NCBI GenBank assembly: GCA_019359885.1
Contig: JAHBCN010000199.1
Location: 124,001 to 188,000 of the forward strand
DNA: 64,000 nt
Reading direction: 5' to 3'
DNA from: Listronotus oregonensis
Taxonomy: Eukaryota; Arthropoda; Insecta; Coleoptera; Curculionidae
Made by a program: the position numbers and the translations under genes. This document shows positions 45,401 to 54,733 of this stretch, piece by piece. The notes below the pieces were generated by a model. That model saw only the letters and a list, made by a program, of their open reading frames with translations, did not search any database and was not told the origin of the DNA. The stretch's first letter is position 1. The number at the start of each line of letters is the position of its first letter.

Positions 45401-46489
45401 CTAAAAAATAAACAGAACTTAGATATATATAAAAAATATAAGGTAACCTAAAAAATGTAGACTTGAAGCGGTAGTCCTAGAAAGCTTTACTGAAGAACAA
45501 CACAATAAAATAAAATCTTACAACAAAATTACGACTTTCGACTAAAGAAACCTAATAGTAATAATCTGTAATTAGTATTGAAACTGGGTATAATCCAGAG
45601 GAATTCGTTGAAGAAATCCTAAAACAAAACCCAGATATACAAATAAAATTTGGACCTGATATTCGGAATAAAATTAAATTTATGGATTTAAAATTAATTT
45701 ATTACTAAAAGGAAAAGTCCGTCCAGACCTTTTTAAATACTTTATCAAATCGGATGAACTCCATTTGGATTTAACAAAATTACAATTGTGGTCCCGTCAA
45801 TTGGCATTGCAAGCAATGCAATTGCAAAGAGTAAAAAGTTTTCAATGGGAGATGTCGGCGTATTCCTTTGATGTTTTGCCTAGTGTCCTCTCTTGTTGAA
45901 AACAATTATTACTCTTTGGCAATGGTCTCATACGTGCCGCGCCGTCGCACACAAAAACGGAAGTCCGGCTCTGGTCCAAAGTATAATGTATTGCCTACCT
46001 ACCTACATTTAAGTCACATCCTGATTTTTCTACAAAATTTTGTTATTGCACAGAATCATAAGGGTACCTTAAGGACAGTTATTTTCACTGGCTGTCAACC
46101 CTCTAGTTACTGACTGTGACCAGCATTGTTTAACTTAGCTGCTATCACAGGAAGCGGTGTTTTAACGCGGCAAAGGCCGTTGTTTATTTAATTTATAGTG
46201 GCGTAGTTTTCAGGGAGAAAAAAAAAATATTAAAATTTAAAAAAAAAATTAAGGGTTACAGTGTTTTTACCAACATATTTTGTTTCCTTTTTTTTTAAGA
46301 ATAAGTTCTGTATACTGTACATATTTAAAAGTAGGGTGGTTACTTACTTTTCCTCCTTTTCAACTTTGCATATGGTGTCTGGACCTTTGTCAGAATGAGG
46401 TAGATTATCTACACATTCATTAGATGGTAATATAGAATGATGATCATCTCTTAATATCCTACAGCTGTGTTCATTGAACAATTCTTCAC
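33234..46489 (-). CDS. C2H2 zinc-finger protein (3' part, 5 exons seen)
   Basis: Minus-strand join of 46348-46489, 41655-41782, 40157-40328, 37818-37979 and 33234-33402. GT/AG splice sites and phases agree at each junction. Seven fingers: CQYC, CNVC, CIIC, CDEC, CEIC, CSHC and CNVC, with H-x3-5-H, and linkers of TGEKPY type between some of them (HTGEKPYKC, HTNEKPYTC). The last is C2HC (HQKVVC). Three fingers are split by introns. Probably a nuclear DNA-binding regulator; no orthologue is recognised. The first coding exon and promoter were not found; they lie above 46489. Confidence 0.85.
33554..34363. mobile_element. Foldback element, 810 bp, mariner-like ends
   Basis: tacagtatgtccac at the left and its inverse at 34363. 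Arms of about 290 bp match well (aaggtgttgaataggaaaa; ttggtattagagactacctttt). The loop is AT-rich. It lies in the intron between the last two zinc-finger exons. Confidence 0.8.
34364..35440. other. Zinc-finger gene intron, mariner-like debris
   Basis: gggacaccctgta (34879-34891) and gtgtaccctgtaca (35236-35249) look like ends of Tc1/mariner-like repeats, but no complete element could be delimited. Confidence 0.4.
35440..37320 (+). pseudogene. 5'-truncated CR1/jockey-group LINE with reverse transcriptase
   Basis: Reads from KLSSDNFNNYFSQAA through IPIFKKGDIDNPANYRPISL, a QFGF region, DLSKAFDCVSHDILLDKL, GVPQGSVLGPVLFLIYINDL and FADDTTL, to a C-terminal region ending at 37068. One frameshift near 35957 and one in-frame TAG (36130-36132) break it; the endonuclease and ORF1 are absent. 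The 3' end is a short (ttatc)n tract (37303-37317), usual for some LINE clades. Opposite strand to the zinc-finger gene it sits in. Confidence 0.85.
37818..37979 (-). CDS. Zinc-finger gene exon
   Basis: Donor GG|gtatgt (ac at 37816-37817 on +) and acceptor ct at 37980-37981. Encodes the second half of a finger (FTDQYYLNLHKRKH), the linker TGEKPYKC, a full finger CEICNKSFYDPRSHKVHMDAH, and the start of the next (TKPYLCSHCG). Confidence 0.88.
38172..39196. mobile_element. Non-autonomous hAT-type element with exact 8-bp target duplication
   Basis: tatactac flanks it at 38164-38171 and 39197-39204. The ends are tagtgatgtaa and its inverse. Both ends go on in irregular repeats of attcgga/ccgaat type. 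1,025 bp, no transposase frame. Confidence 0.85.
39412..39625 (+). mobile_element. SINE fragment, diverged
   Basis: Carries the body seen at 29320-29420 (actaccg.gttg, aaaggtgc, tttagtattggacaatgttgacg) without a recognisable tRNA-like head. Confidence 0.5.
39700..40036 (+). mobile_element. SINE or related repeat sharing the same 3' domain
   Basis: gcatgttttggtacttggac followed by atctctgacgaaa (39988-40021) matches the domain at 29389-29420, followed by an A-rich tail. The 5' part is different or too diverged to identify. Confidence 0.5.
40157..40328 (-). CDS. Zinc-finger gene exon
   Basis: Donor AG|gtaact and acceptor ct at 40329-40330 on +. Encodes the helix of one finger (TMKELKRHIQTH), a full finger CIICNKGFSESTALTKHTKRHH, and the start of a third (YNCDECGQR). 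Confidence 0.85.
40867..41590 (-). mobile_element. hAT element remnant with exact 8-bp target duplication
   Basis: gcctctct flanks it at 40859-40866 and 41591-41598. Ends tagggtttccata and its inverse. The minus strand at about 41440-41315 reads KFFFAVTAHNANVERIFSLI with breaks, the hAT C-terminal dimerisation region, so this is an internally deleted copy of a transposase-bearing element. Confidence 0.85.
41655..41782 (-). CDS. Zinc-finger gene exon
   Basis: Donor A|gtaagt (ac at 41653-41654) and acceptor ct at 41783-41784. Encodes CQYCNIQFDHKEDALVHQSI+H, the first full finger, then the CNVCNKSFR start of the next. Phases join both neighbours. Confidence 0.85.
42052..44767 (-). mobile_element. 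R4/Dong-type LINE, internally deleted, with 15-bp target duplication
   Basis: tatctcttttattat occurs at 42037-42051 and at 44768-44782, the latter running into a (TTA)n tract, the usual Dong target. Minus-strand coding runs 44343-44050 (NHSAPGPDGINNYWWKKF), 43969-43730 (WIDYKNAFDTTSHELLL), 43698-42817 (FYMDDLKLYAT, then the thumb) and 42749-42150 (C..H/C finger, then KPDIVLLDK...YVIEFSAP, a restriction-like endonuclease). Several frameshifts. About 70 residues of the reverse transcriptase between LNLIR and YKVTHLFYMDD are deleted. Confidence 0.85.
42150..44343 (-). pseudogene. Broken reverse transcriptase/endonuclease ORF of the Dong-type LINE
   Basis: Four open pieces in different frames make up one ancestral protein in order: N-terminal reverse transcriptase, palm with the DD motif, thumb, zinc finger and restriction-like endonuclease. 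The missing palm segment shows it cannot act alone. Confidence 0.8.
44815..45740 (+). pseudogene. Decayed LINE ORF1-like sequence
   Basis: Broken frames read TLSDNSNGDESDINKKLE, QIPLIVYVSLKKK, DGAKVLTSENYKNISDF.LLKADE and FRPRNLSFRSQ, a layout like the gag-type ORF1 of jockey-group LINEs; later ETGYNPEEFVEEILKQNPD. Many stops and A-rich drift. Identification is tentative. Confidence 0.35.
45741..46347. other. Intron sequence, not identified
   Basis: No repeat or gene recognised. The 81-residue open frame at 45868-46113 shows no domain. Confidence 0.4.
46348..46489 (-). CDS. Zinc-finger gene exon (most 5' seen)
   Basis: Donor AA|gtaagt (ac at 46346-46347), phase matched to the next exon. Reads EELFNEHSCRILRDDHHS and an acidic region ending KVEKEE(K). 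The acceptor (tttattaag) has a weak pyrimidine tract, so the 5' edge is less certain. Confidence 0.65.
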
Positions 46490-48339
46490 CTTAATAAATT
46501 AATTTAAAATATTTTAGTTACATATTGTAAATGAAATATAATAAATATCAGGATAAATACTTGTTTTTTTTATACCGGCTGACATAGCGGACATGTAACA
46601 GCCCATAACTTTATATATTGGAATTAATTTTTGAAAATTAGGTGATGCACCTGTCATAGGGACACACTTTTAATGACTAAATAAAACCAATTTTTTTACG
46701 TCCGGTTTAACCGGAAGTAACTATAAATTTTAAATAGCACTCGATATATATTTTTAGCCTACCTGATTCGCCCCAAAATGCTCTTTTCAACAATGTGTCA
46801 CACTTGTCCTTTGACTTCAAAATGGCTGCCAAATTCGATTTTTTTAAATTTTAGTAGACCATGATGTGACAATTACAAATTATCAGCATGTAATGACTTT
46901 GAGATGTCAAGAATAAGGTGTAAAAATATTTGTAATTTTGTTAATTTTAATCTAAATAATAGGAGTTAGGAATAGAGATTAATTTTTAAAATTTTAAAAC
47001 TTATTATTTTAACGCTTATTATCTCAAAATCCAAAACAGGAAACCCAAGTTTTTTTTAATGTAACTTTAGATCAAACATTAACTATTTTATATAATTTAT
47101 CATAAATAGCATAAAGAACTGACTTTTTCATTAAAAACGCTAAATTATACTGTATTGGCACCTTCGCTGCCAATTACACCACGCGGCGGTATTAATTAAT
47201 TTAGTTTTAGGACTGTATAATTTTCTTTTTCCATAGGTTCTTACTTTACTCTCTCCATCTCTGTGACTTCTTCTTCAATCGGCTGCTCCTAATTTAGCCT
47301 ATCTCTGAACACAAATAAATAAATCGATTCAACTTAAAAACCATTTATTGGTAGGTAACGTGAAAGTCATAAAAAATAAAGGTGATTCTCAAACCAATAT
47401 ATACATACTTCTGCTATACGACAAAGTTTACAACATATAACAATATTTTACTTTACATATTTTCTTACACCAACTTTCCGTCCAATTTATTGCCTTTGTT
47501 TTGTTAATAAAAACCGCTTTAAGATAAAAGTGCCGCCGATACTTAAAAAGTGACGCGCACTGATTGTTCTGTATTTAGTGGTATCAGATGATTGTAATTG
47601 CTACAACCACGGAGTACCCAGGAGTCGTCACTACGAAAACGGGTATGTACACAAGAGAATCAGGAACTCTTTCTCAGACGTCCTGATACATCAACGGGGA
47701 GATATAGCACTTTTCTAGGCTATAAAGAAATAACATATCAGCGATATGGAGCACAGACTATAACACATTTACGCATTTACACTTCTACGGCTATTGGACA
47801 CCACCAATACTCTACTAATCTTCAGAGCCCGCCCCTCAGCCGCGACAAACTATACCCGTTGAAGTAAGAATCTGTACTGTTATGGACTAAAGCGAAGGGC
47901 TTGAGAGGAGAGAGGGGGGTTTACCTCGTTGCTGGGAGGAGAGAGGGGGTTTACCTCGTTGCTGGAATAGCAGCGGCTTTTCGGTTAACAACACAAAGAG
48001 AACGCTTATCTCTTGAGTTATTTTTAGATGTCGGCAAAACAGACTGTTTATATTTTAACAAAGGAGTATAAAATACGTTTCAACTTGAATAAAATATATT
48101 TTAAATATGTACAGGGTAATAATTATAACTTAAGCTATGCGTTGTTTCTACAACATATACATATGTATCTACATTTCTCTATAATAATTTTTCAGTTCAC
48201 CTTTGTGTTATAGGTTTAATTATTAAATAAATGTCTTTGATTTGTACCAACAAACTGTCTTATTATTCCATGGATCTCTTGGTATGTGTAATATCCGTAG
48301 GAAATAAAAGCAAAATTAGCTATAGGATTAAATATATTC
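46490..48339. other. Unassigned sequence upstream of the zinc-finger exons
   Basis: The 5' exon(s) of the zinc-finger gene should lie here or beyond but none could be fixed; the ATG at 47258 (minus) does not give a matching phase. tgacttcaaaatggctgcca (46818-46837) is a common repeat-type motif. A 32-bp unit (gaggagagagggg..tttacctcgttgctgg) occurs twice at about 47900-47965. Confidence 0.45.
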
Positions 48340-48912
48340 CTAACTTTAGGGCCGCCAGGGGGTGCCCGCAGGGAGGGATTCTATCCCCCCTGCTGTGGTC
48401 GCTCCTGGCGGATGACCTGCTGGCCATACTCTCTCTCTGGTAGATCGATCTGCAGGCATATGCAGATGATCTAGTCATCCTAATTAAAGGAAACTCTGAA
48501 GAGATGATTTCGAACATCCTTCAAGAAGTACTAAACATCACACAGAGCTGGTGTCAAAGGGAAAAAATGACAATAAACCCTCAAAAAATGGTCATTGTCC
48601 CCTTCACCCGAAAGAGAAACCTGGTTAACCTGAGACCACCAACTCTGCAAGGTGCAACAATACCATTTGCGAAAGAAGCAAAATATCTGGGGTTAATCCT
48701 AGATAGCACTCTTAGCTGGAATTCGCATCTAGAAAAAGTCACCCATAAGGCGACCCTATCTTTCTAGACATGCCGCAGGATCTGTGGCAAATCCTGGGGC
48801 ATGCAACCAAAACAGATGTACTGGCTCATACGTGACAGTCATAAGACCAATGGCTCTGTGGCATGGTGGCGCAAGGGGCAGCAGCGGCTGACCCAAGGAA
48901 AGCTATCTAGCC
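48340..48912 (+). pseudogene. LINE fragment cut by the LTR element
   Basis: Reads ARGCPQGGILSPLLWSLLADDLL, then YADDLVILIKG, WCQREKMTINPQKMVIVPF and KEAKYLGLILDSTLSWNSHL, with a stop at 48442 and frame changes near 48765. The reading in the later part (VAWWRKGQQRLTQGKLSSL) breaks off exactly where the 5' LTR starts. The RGCPQGG..SPLLW form suggests the Loa/R1 group. Confidence 0.7.
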
Positions 48913-49357
48913 TGTTATATCCAACCCCTTACTTATTATAATATATACTTATTTATCATACCTACAATATTATGTGACCATGCTCTACTTTCATATTTCT
49001 AACTTTTCTTTACTCAAATCCAGCAAAGGCTATGATAACCTTTCAACTTTCTTTGTTTAGTTCTAAGAAGTTCTTATCTAATCAGAATTGAGCAATCATG
49101 GACACATGATTTTGTAAAGTACAAGGTTCAAGCCTTGTCCTTATTTTTGGCACTATAAAAACAGGTTTCGCTTTCAGCGAAACACACTCTAGCCTTTATT
49201 CTAGTCTACACACTAGCCTTCGATCTAGTATAATCTCTAAGTCTACATAGTTACAATAGTGTATTCATTGTAATAAGTATACCTCAGTGATCTAAATAAA
49301 CCTAAGTTTTACCAGTTTAAAGAAGTTTAATTCCAATCACTCCAGAGGTATCCAACA
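48913..49357 (+). repeat. 5' LTR
   Basis: 445 bp, TG...CA ends (tgttatatcc ... ggtatccaaca). TATAAAA at 49154-49160 and AATAAA at 49295-49300 mark the promoter and the polyadenylation signal. Has 18 nt (ctctaagtctacatagtt) absent from the 3' LTR. Confidence 0.93.
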
Positions 49358-49376
49358 AATTGGCGCTGCGGACAGG
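49358..49376 (+). other. Primer-binding site
   Basis: aattggcgctgcggacagg directly follows the LTR; the tggcgc core is the usual complement of a tRNA 3' end. The exact tRNA is not assigned. Confidence 0.65.
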
Positions 49377-49925
49377 ATAGCCACAAAGGCTATTCGACAC
49401 AATCAAGTTTTGATTGGCGAGTTTCAACTCCTTAGACGAAAGAACCAGTACAAAGACGAAGGAAGAAAAGAAAATTACCGTAAGCACTTTTCCTTTTTCC
49501 AAAAAAAAAAAAACCTTTTTCTTGATTGCATATTATTTTATTTATTTTTTATATATAGATATATAAGGCTAGGGTGTCACTTAGCATTTTATTTATAAAA
49601 TTTTTATTTTTGTTTCCTATTTCTTTTATTTTTTGGAGAGATATTTCTATTAATTGTTTGCGCATAGTTAGCAAATATTTTAAAAAACAATTTTTCACAT
49701 CTTTTTTTTATTTTAAAAACCTAAGGTTTATTTTTGATACGTCAGGGTTACTTTTCCGACGTCCGCACATTTATACGTCAGGTTCTAAATTTCAACCGAC
49801 GTTCACCCTCTAAAAATTTTTTTGAGCGCTCATCTTTTTATTATTTTTTATATTCGTTTGGTCTTTATTTCTTTTTATACTTTTATATATACCAACGAAT
49901 CTAAGAGGGTTATTTTAGTTCTAAA
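49377..49925 (+). other. Retroelement leader
   Basis: Untranslated leader between primer site and gag; T-rich, presumably with packaging and splice-donor signals for env mRNA. A possible donor (accgtaagca) lies at about 49476. Confidence 0.5.
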
Positions 49926-50903
49926 ATGAACAATTTTTCTATTAACGATTTGGGTGGAGAAACCGGAACTCCAAACGTATTAGCTAATGACGGTCCGTCG
50001 GGTAATAGAAACAATGATAACACTGAAAACACTGGAAATCATTCTAATGGCCCAATGTACAGTGTTGAGTTTCTCCGATCTTTTATTAATAAAACATTTG
50101 ATGGAAATCCCGCTGAATTATCTGAATTTATTTCCAATTGTAAAATGGCTTTTAATTTTGCTCATCCCACTCAAGAGTCTGTTCTCTTAGGGTATGTTAT
50201 AACAAAAATTTCTGGTAATGCCAGAGCTCAGCTCAGTAGTAAGAAAATAAATACTTGGGAAGAACTCAAAGAAATATTATACTCTTTATATGCTGATAAA
50301 AAACATTATGGACAACTAATGCAAGAATTAAATAATATCAAACAAAATAATCAGGAAGGTGTACGATCCTATTATAGCCGTATCGATAGGTTAACTACAC
50401 GTTTAATCAATACGATTACTGGCGAGGACAATGAAAAAGCTAGTGAGTCCAAAATAATCAATGGACTCGCTAAACTTCGATTCATCCATCATTCTACTCC
50501 CGAAATTTCTAGATTTTTAAGAGGCGTACGACCTGATACTCTTTCTGACGCTTTAAGTTTCGCTTTAGAGGAAGAGAAAGCTTTAGAAATGTCTAAAATA
50601 AATCGTTCAAATCATAGCTTTACCAATAATTCTAATTTCAGCAAAAATAAATCCCAATTTAATAATAATAAGGTAAAATTTCAAAATCACTCTAATTTTT
50701 CTAATCAACATAACCGCCCTAATTATAACAAGCCAAATGCAAATGGAAAGTTTTGTAATTACTGTAAAAAACCAGGACATTTAATCCAAGAATGTTTCAA
50801 GAAAAATAAGAAAAATAATAATTCAGCGCAGATTTCTAATATATCTCATGAACCAAAAAACGAGAGTGCCCCTCAAGGAAACGACTCCTGGGAATGGGCT
50901 TAA
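49926..50903 (+). CDS. gag: Gag polyprotein
   Basis: 325 residues. N-terminal Asn-rich segment, a capsid-like helical middle (about residues 45-215, with LGYVITKISGNARAQL), an Asn/Ser/Lys-rich linker, and a CCHC zinc knuckle (C277, C280, H285, C290) for RNA binding. The start ATG is the first after the leader. A slippery A AAA AAC at 50855-50861, in the gag frame, precedes the stop by about 40 nt and leads into pol. Confidence 0.92.
   Translation: MNNFSINDLGGETGTPNVLANDGPSGNRNNDNTENTGNHSNGPMYSVEFLRSFINKTFDGNPAELSEFISNCKMAFNFAHPTQESVLLGYVITKISGNARAQLSSKKINTWEELKEILYSLYADKKHYGQLMQELNNIKQNNQEGVRSYYSRIDRLTTRLINTITGEDNEKASESKIINGLAKLRFIHHSTPEISRFLRGVRPDTLSDALSFALEEEKALEMSKINRSNHSFTNNSNFSKNKSQFNNNKVKFQNHSNFSNQHNRPNYNKPNANGKFCNYCKKPGHLIQECFKKNKKNNNSAQISNISHEPKNESAPQGNDSWEWA
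50855..50861 (+). promoter_or_regulatory. Candidate -1 ribosomal frameshift site
   Basis: A AAA AAC in the gag reading frame (CCA AAA AAC). After a -1 slip the next codons stay open into the pol frame through the ATG at 50894. Gag and pol are in -1 relation, so the site is correctly placed. A downstream structure was not worked out. Confidence 0.7.
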
Positions 50904-53900
50904 ATAAAAATCGGAACTCTAAAAGTCATCTTAATAATGTTTCTCAAGTTCCTATTACCGAACTTGAAAGCATTCTTATTACAAATATGGATAAAAATCC
51001 ATATCTTATGTGCGAAATCAATCAAAATAAATTTAAATTTTTAATCGATACAGGTGCATCTGTTTCACTTATAAAAGGAAACAATTTAAATCAAGCTATT
51101 TTAAATAATATTAATCCAAATGATAATCTAATCCTCAAGGGTTTAAGTATAAATTCCCCAGTTAATACAGCCGGAAGTTGTCTTATAAATTTAATCTTAA
51201 ATAATCAAAAGATTCAACACAAATTTTATATAGTCTCTACTCAAAGTAATATTCCTTTTGACGGAATACTAGGAAACGACTTTTTGACACTTCAAAATGC
51301 CATTATTAATTTTGATAAACTCGAAATAATTATAAACGATTGCCTCGAGCCTATAAAAATCTATCAGCAAAATGAGAACACTAATTTTTACATTCAACCC
51401 AGATCCGAAACTGTTATCTCAATTTCAGTAAAAAATAAAGAGATACGAGAAGGTCTCTGTCCCGACGTCATACTTAATGACGGAATATTCTTAGCAAAAG
51501 CTTTAGTCCGTGTGCAGGAGAACGGAAAAGCTTTGACTACAATTTTAAATACTACTAATAAGAAAATGTGTATTGAAAACATAACTGTCACTTTAGAACC
51601 TTTTATAGAAAAAGAGTCATCCATATTTTCAAGTAATAATAACGAAATTTATTCTAATCGAAATAGATTAAAAGTCTTACATGATAATCTTAGACTTGAC
51701 CATTTAAATATTGAAGAAAAATATTCTTTGCTAAATTTATGTGACGACTATAACGATATTTTCTATTTACCTGATGACCCACTAACCTGTACTACCCTTT
51801 TAAAACACGAAATAAATGTCACTAACCCAACTCCAATAGCTTCGAAAATTTATCGTTTTCCCGAAGTACATAAGAAGGAGATCGATAAACAGATTGAAAA
51901 AATGTTAAAACAAGGTATTATTCGTGAATCTATTTCTCCATATAACAGTCCCTTATGGATAGTCCCAAAGAAAATGGACGCTTCTGGAGAAAAGAAATGG
52001 CGTCTGGTAATAGACCTGCGCCGTATTAATGAAGTCACAGTAGGAGAATTTCAGGGATTACCCAATATTGAAGACATTTTAGACCATCTTGGTCATTCAA
52101 AGTATTTTACAACCCTCGATTTAGCTTCTGGATTCCATCAAATCGAAATGGCTGAAAAGGATATTCCTAAGACCGCTTTTTCCACCCCTTCTGGTCACTA
52201 TGAATTCCTACGAATGCCTTTTGGACTTAAAAACGCTCCTAGTACCTTTCAACGCTTGATGAATGCCGCGTTAGTAGGTTTGCAAGGAATGCAATGTTTT
52301 GTTTATCTTGACGACATAGTCATCTTCGCAAGTTCTTTGGAAGAACATAATACAAAGTTACGTAATGTTTTCGATCGACTTCGATCCAATAAATTATTGT
52401 TACAACCCGATAAATGCGAATTCTTAAGGCATGAAGTTGCTTATTTAGGTCACATTATTAATGAAACAGGTGTATCACCTAACCCTGCTAAAATATCTTC
52501 TATAAGTAAATATCCTAGACCACAAAACCAAAAACAAATCAAACAATTTTTAGGTTTGATAGGTTATTACCGTCGTTTTATTCAAGACTTTTCCAAGTTC
52601 GCAAAACCTCTCACGTCACTATTAAAGAAAGATGTCCCTTTTACTTGGACTAATGAACACCAAACCTCCTTCGAACACTTCAAATCGATCCTAACAGGCA
52701 GTTCCATACTTCAATATCCCGATTTTTCTAGAGATTTTGTCTTAACCACCGATGCTTCCAATTATGCAATTGGCGCAATCCTATCTCAAGGAGAAATTGG
52801 CAAAGATTTACCCATCTCATATGCCTCACGAACACTCAATAAGGCCGAGTGCCATTATTCTACTACCGAGAAAGAATTACTCGCAATTGTTTGGGCAGTA
52901 CAACATTTTCGCCCCTATCTTTATGGTCGCAAATTCCAAATCTTTACAGATCATAGACCGCTTACATGGTTATTTAATTGTAAGAATCCTAATAGCAGAT
53001 TAATCCGATGGAGACTAAAATTAGAAGAATATTCCTATGAGATAAAATACAAACCCGGTCGAATAAATTCTAATGTAGATGCGCTTTCACGTAATCCCGC
53101 TGATGAAGTTTCACCTGAACCCGTACTAATCCACATTGTAAAAACTTGTTTTCCAGTAAGTCAAGAAAATTATAATGATTTCATCAAATATCATTATACC
53201 AACGAAAAAGTACCTAACATCCAATCTATTAAAGAAAACCTATTTTCGAAATTTCCTAATGCCCTAATTATCGCTAAAGATTTTGACGAAAACAACAACT
53301 GTTTTGAAAATCTCACTTCTTATCAAGACATTAATAAAATACCCATTGACGAAATTAATTTGTTTGACACCATTCACTTGAAAAACAATTTTAACCAAAA
53401 CACATATCTTTTAATTTCCAAACTGAATCATTTTGATAAGTTGACATACAATGACCTTTTCTATTCATTACAAAATCTTAGAAGTCAACTACTTGCCGAC
53501 AACACTAAAGAAATTTATCTTAAAAACCCAGTAGAATTTAATACCAATTTAAAACAAGATATGCTTAACGAGTTAATTGATTTTTTATTCTCGCAATACG
53601 ATATAAAGGTCATCCTCGTAAATAAACCAAAATTTATTTTAACCGATAGAAACGAAATTAATAAAGTATTGGCGGAAAATCACGAATCTGCAATCGCCGG
53701 ACATTCCGGTTTTCACAGAACTTATCGTAGAATTAAAGAAAATTTTAAATGGACTAACATGAAATCTGATATTAAACGTTATGTCAGAAATTGTCAATCA
53801 TGTCAAAAGAATAAACATCCCAGTAAAAATCCAAAAGCTTCCATGGAAATTACAACTACTAGCGAACGGCCTTTTCAACGCCTAGCTATTGACGTGGTAG

Positions 53901-54733
53901 GCCCATTACCTCTTACCGAGAATGGTAACAAATATATTATAACCATGCAAGACGATTTAACGAAATATTCGTATGCCGTCTCTGTCCCAAATCAGGAGTC
54001 AATAACCATAGCTGATAACATTTTAATTTTTATTTCACAATTCGGAATTCCCGAAACTTTTCTTACAGATCAAGGCACTGATTTTACATCTAACCTTATT
54101 AAGGATCTTAATAAACTTTTTAAGACGAAACATATTTTATCTAGCCCTTATCATCCTCAAACTAATGGTGCTCTAGAAAGATCCCATTCAACTTTAAAAG
54201 ATTACCTAAAGCACTATATAAATAATCAACAAAATAATTGGGATGAATACGTCCCATTAGCCATGTTCACGTATAACACTCATTTTCACAAATCTACTAA
54301 TTTTACGCCTTATGAATTACTTTTTGGACACAAACCCTATCTACCTAATTCTATTACTTCTAAACCCGAATTCAGGTACACATATGACGATTATTATAAT
54401 AATTTAAAACTGAAAATGAATAAAAGTTTCGAAATCGCAAGGGAAAATTTAATAAGATCAAAAATTTCATCGAAAAATTATTACGATAAAAACATTAAAG
54501 AAAACGTGTTCAAACCTGGCGATTTTGCTTATTTGTTAAATAAAGTAATAAAACCAGGAGTAAACAAAAAACTGTTGTCAAATTATAAAGGTCCTTTTAA
54601 AATTGTAGAGGTTTATGATAATAAAACAGTAAAACTACTCCTTAATAATAAGAAAACAGCTGTTTATCATCATAACTTATTGAAGCCTTTTTTTTCAGAC
54701 AATGATCAAGATAACGGCACTCATAATAATTAA
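50894..54733 (+). CDS. pol: Pol polyprotein (protease, reverse transcriptase, RNase H, integrase)
   Basis: 1,279 residues from the first ATG; probably made as Gag-Pol by -1 frameshift. Domains in order: aspartic protease (DTGAS, 52-56), reverse transcriptase (about 300-540, YLDDIV with D473/D474), RNase H (TDAS, D620), an integrase zinc-binding region (about 930-970, H/H/C/C), and the integrase core with D1000, D1059 and E1095 (D,D-35-E). A GPF-type C-terminal patch follows (NYKGPFKI). No chromodomain. No stops or shifts; all catalytic residues seen are in place. Overlaps gag by 10 nt and env by 32 nt. Confidence 0.95.
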   Translation: MGLNKNRNSKSHLNNVSQVPITELESILITNMDKNPYLMCEINQNKFKFLIDTGASVSLIKGNNLNQAILNNINPNDNLILKGLSINSPVNTAGSCLINLILNNQKIQHKFYIVSTQSNIPFDGILGNDFLTLQNAIINFDKLEIIINDCLEPIKIYQQNENTNFYIQPRSETVISISVKNKEIREGLCPDVILNDGIFLAKALVRVQENGKALTTILNTTNKKMCIENITVTLEPFIEKESSIFSSNNNEIYSNRNRLKVLHDNLRLDHLNIEEKYSLLNLCDDYNDIFYLPDDPLTCTTLLKHEINVTNPTPIASKIYRFPEVHKKEIDKQIEKMLKQGIIRESISPYNSPLWIVPKKMDASGEKKWRLVIDLRRINEVTVGEFQGLPNIEDILDHLGHSKYFTTLDLASGFHQIEMAEKDIPKTAFSTPSGHYEFLRMPFGLKNAPSTFQRLMNAALVGLQGMQCFVYLDDIVIFASSLEEHNTKLRNVFDRLRSNKLLLQPDKCEFLRHEVAYLGHIINETGVSPNPAKISSISKYPRPQNQKQIKQFLGLIGYYRRFIQDFSKFAKPLTSLLKKDVPFTWTNEHQTSFEHFKSILTGSSILQYPDFSRDFVLTTDASNYAIGAILSQGEIGKDLPISYASRTLNKAECHYSTTEKELLAIVWAVQHFRPYLYGRKFQIFTDHRPLTWLFNCKNPNSRLIRWRLKLEEYSYEIKYKPGRINSNVDALSRNPADEVSPEPVLIHIVKTCFPVSQENYNDFIKYHYTNEKVPNIQSIKENLFSKFPNALIIAKDFDENNNCFENLTSYQDINKIPIDEINLFDTIHLKNNFNQNTYLLISKLNHFDKLTYNDLFYSLQNLRSQLLADNTKEIYLKNPVEFNTNLKQDMLNELIDFLFSQYDIKVILVNKPKFILTDRNEINKVLAENHESAIAGHSGFHRTYRRIKENFKWTNMKSDIKRYVRNCQSCQKNKHPSKNPKASMEITTTSERPFQRLAIDVVGPLPLTENGNKYIITMQDDLTKYSYAVSVPNQESITIADNILIFISQFGIPETFLTDQGTDFTSNLIKDLNKLFKTKHILSSPYHPQTNGALERSHSTLKDYLKHYINNQQNNWDEYVPLAMFTYNTHFHKSTNFTPYELLFGHKPYLPNSITSKPEFRYTYDDYYNNLKLKMNKSFEIARENLIRSKISSKNYYDKNIKENVFKPGDFAYLLNKVIKPGVNKKLLSNYKGPFKIVEVYDNKTVKLLLNNKKTAVYHHNLLKPFFSDNDQDNGTHNN

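Noticed and set aside
47256..47258. ATG of a possible first zinc-finger exon (minus strand)
   Set aside because: Nearby donors give a phase that does not fit the next exon; one join would make a stop.
51394..51624. Antisense ORF in pol
   Set aside because: Shadow of the pol frame.
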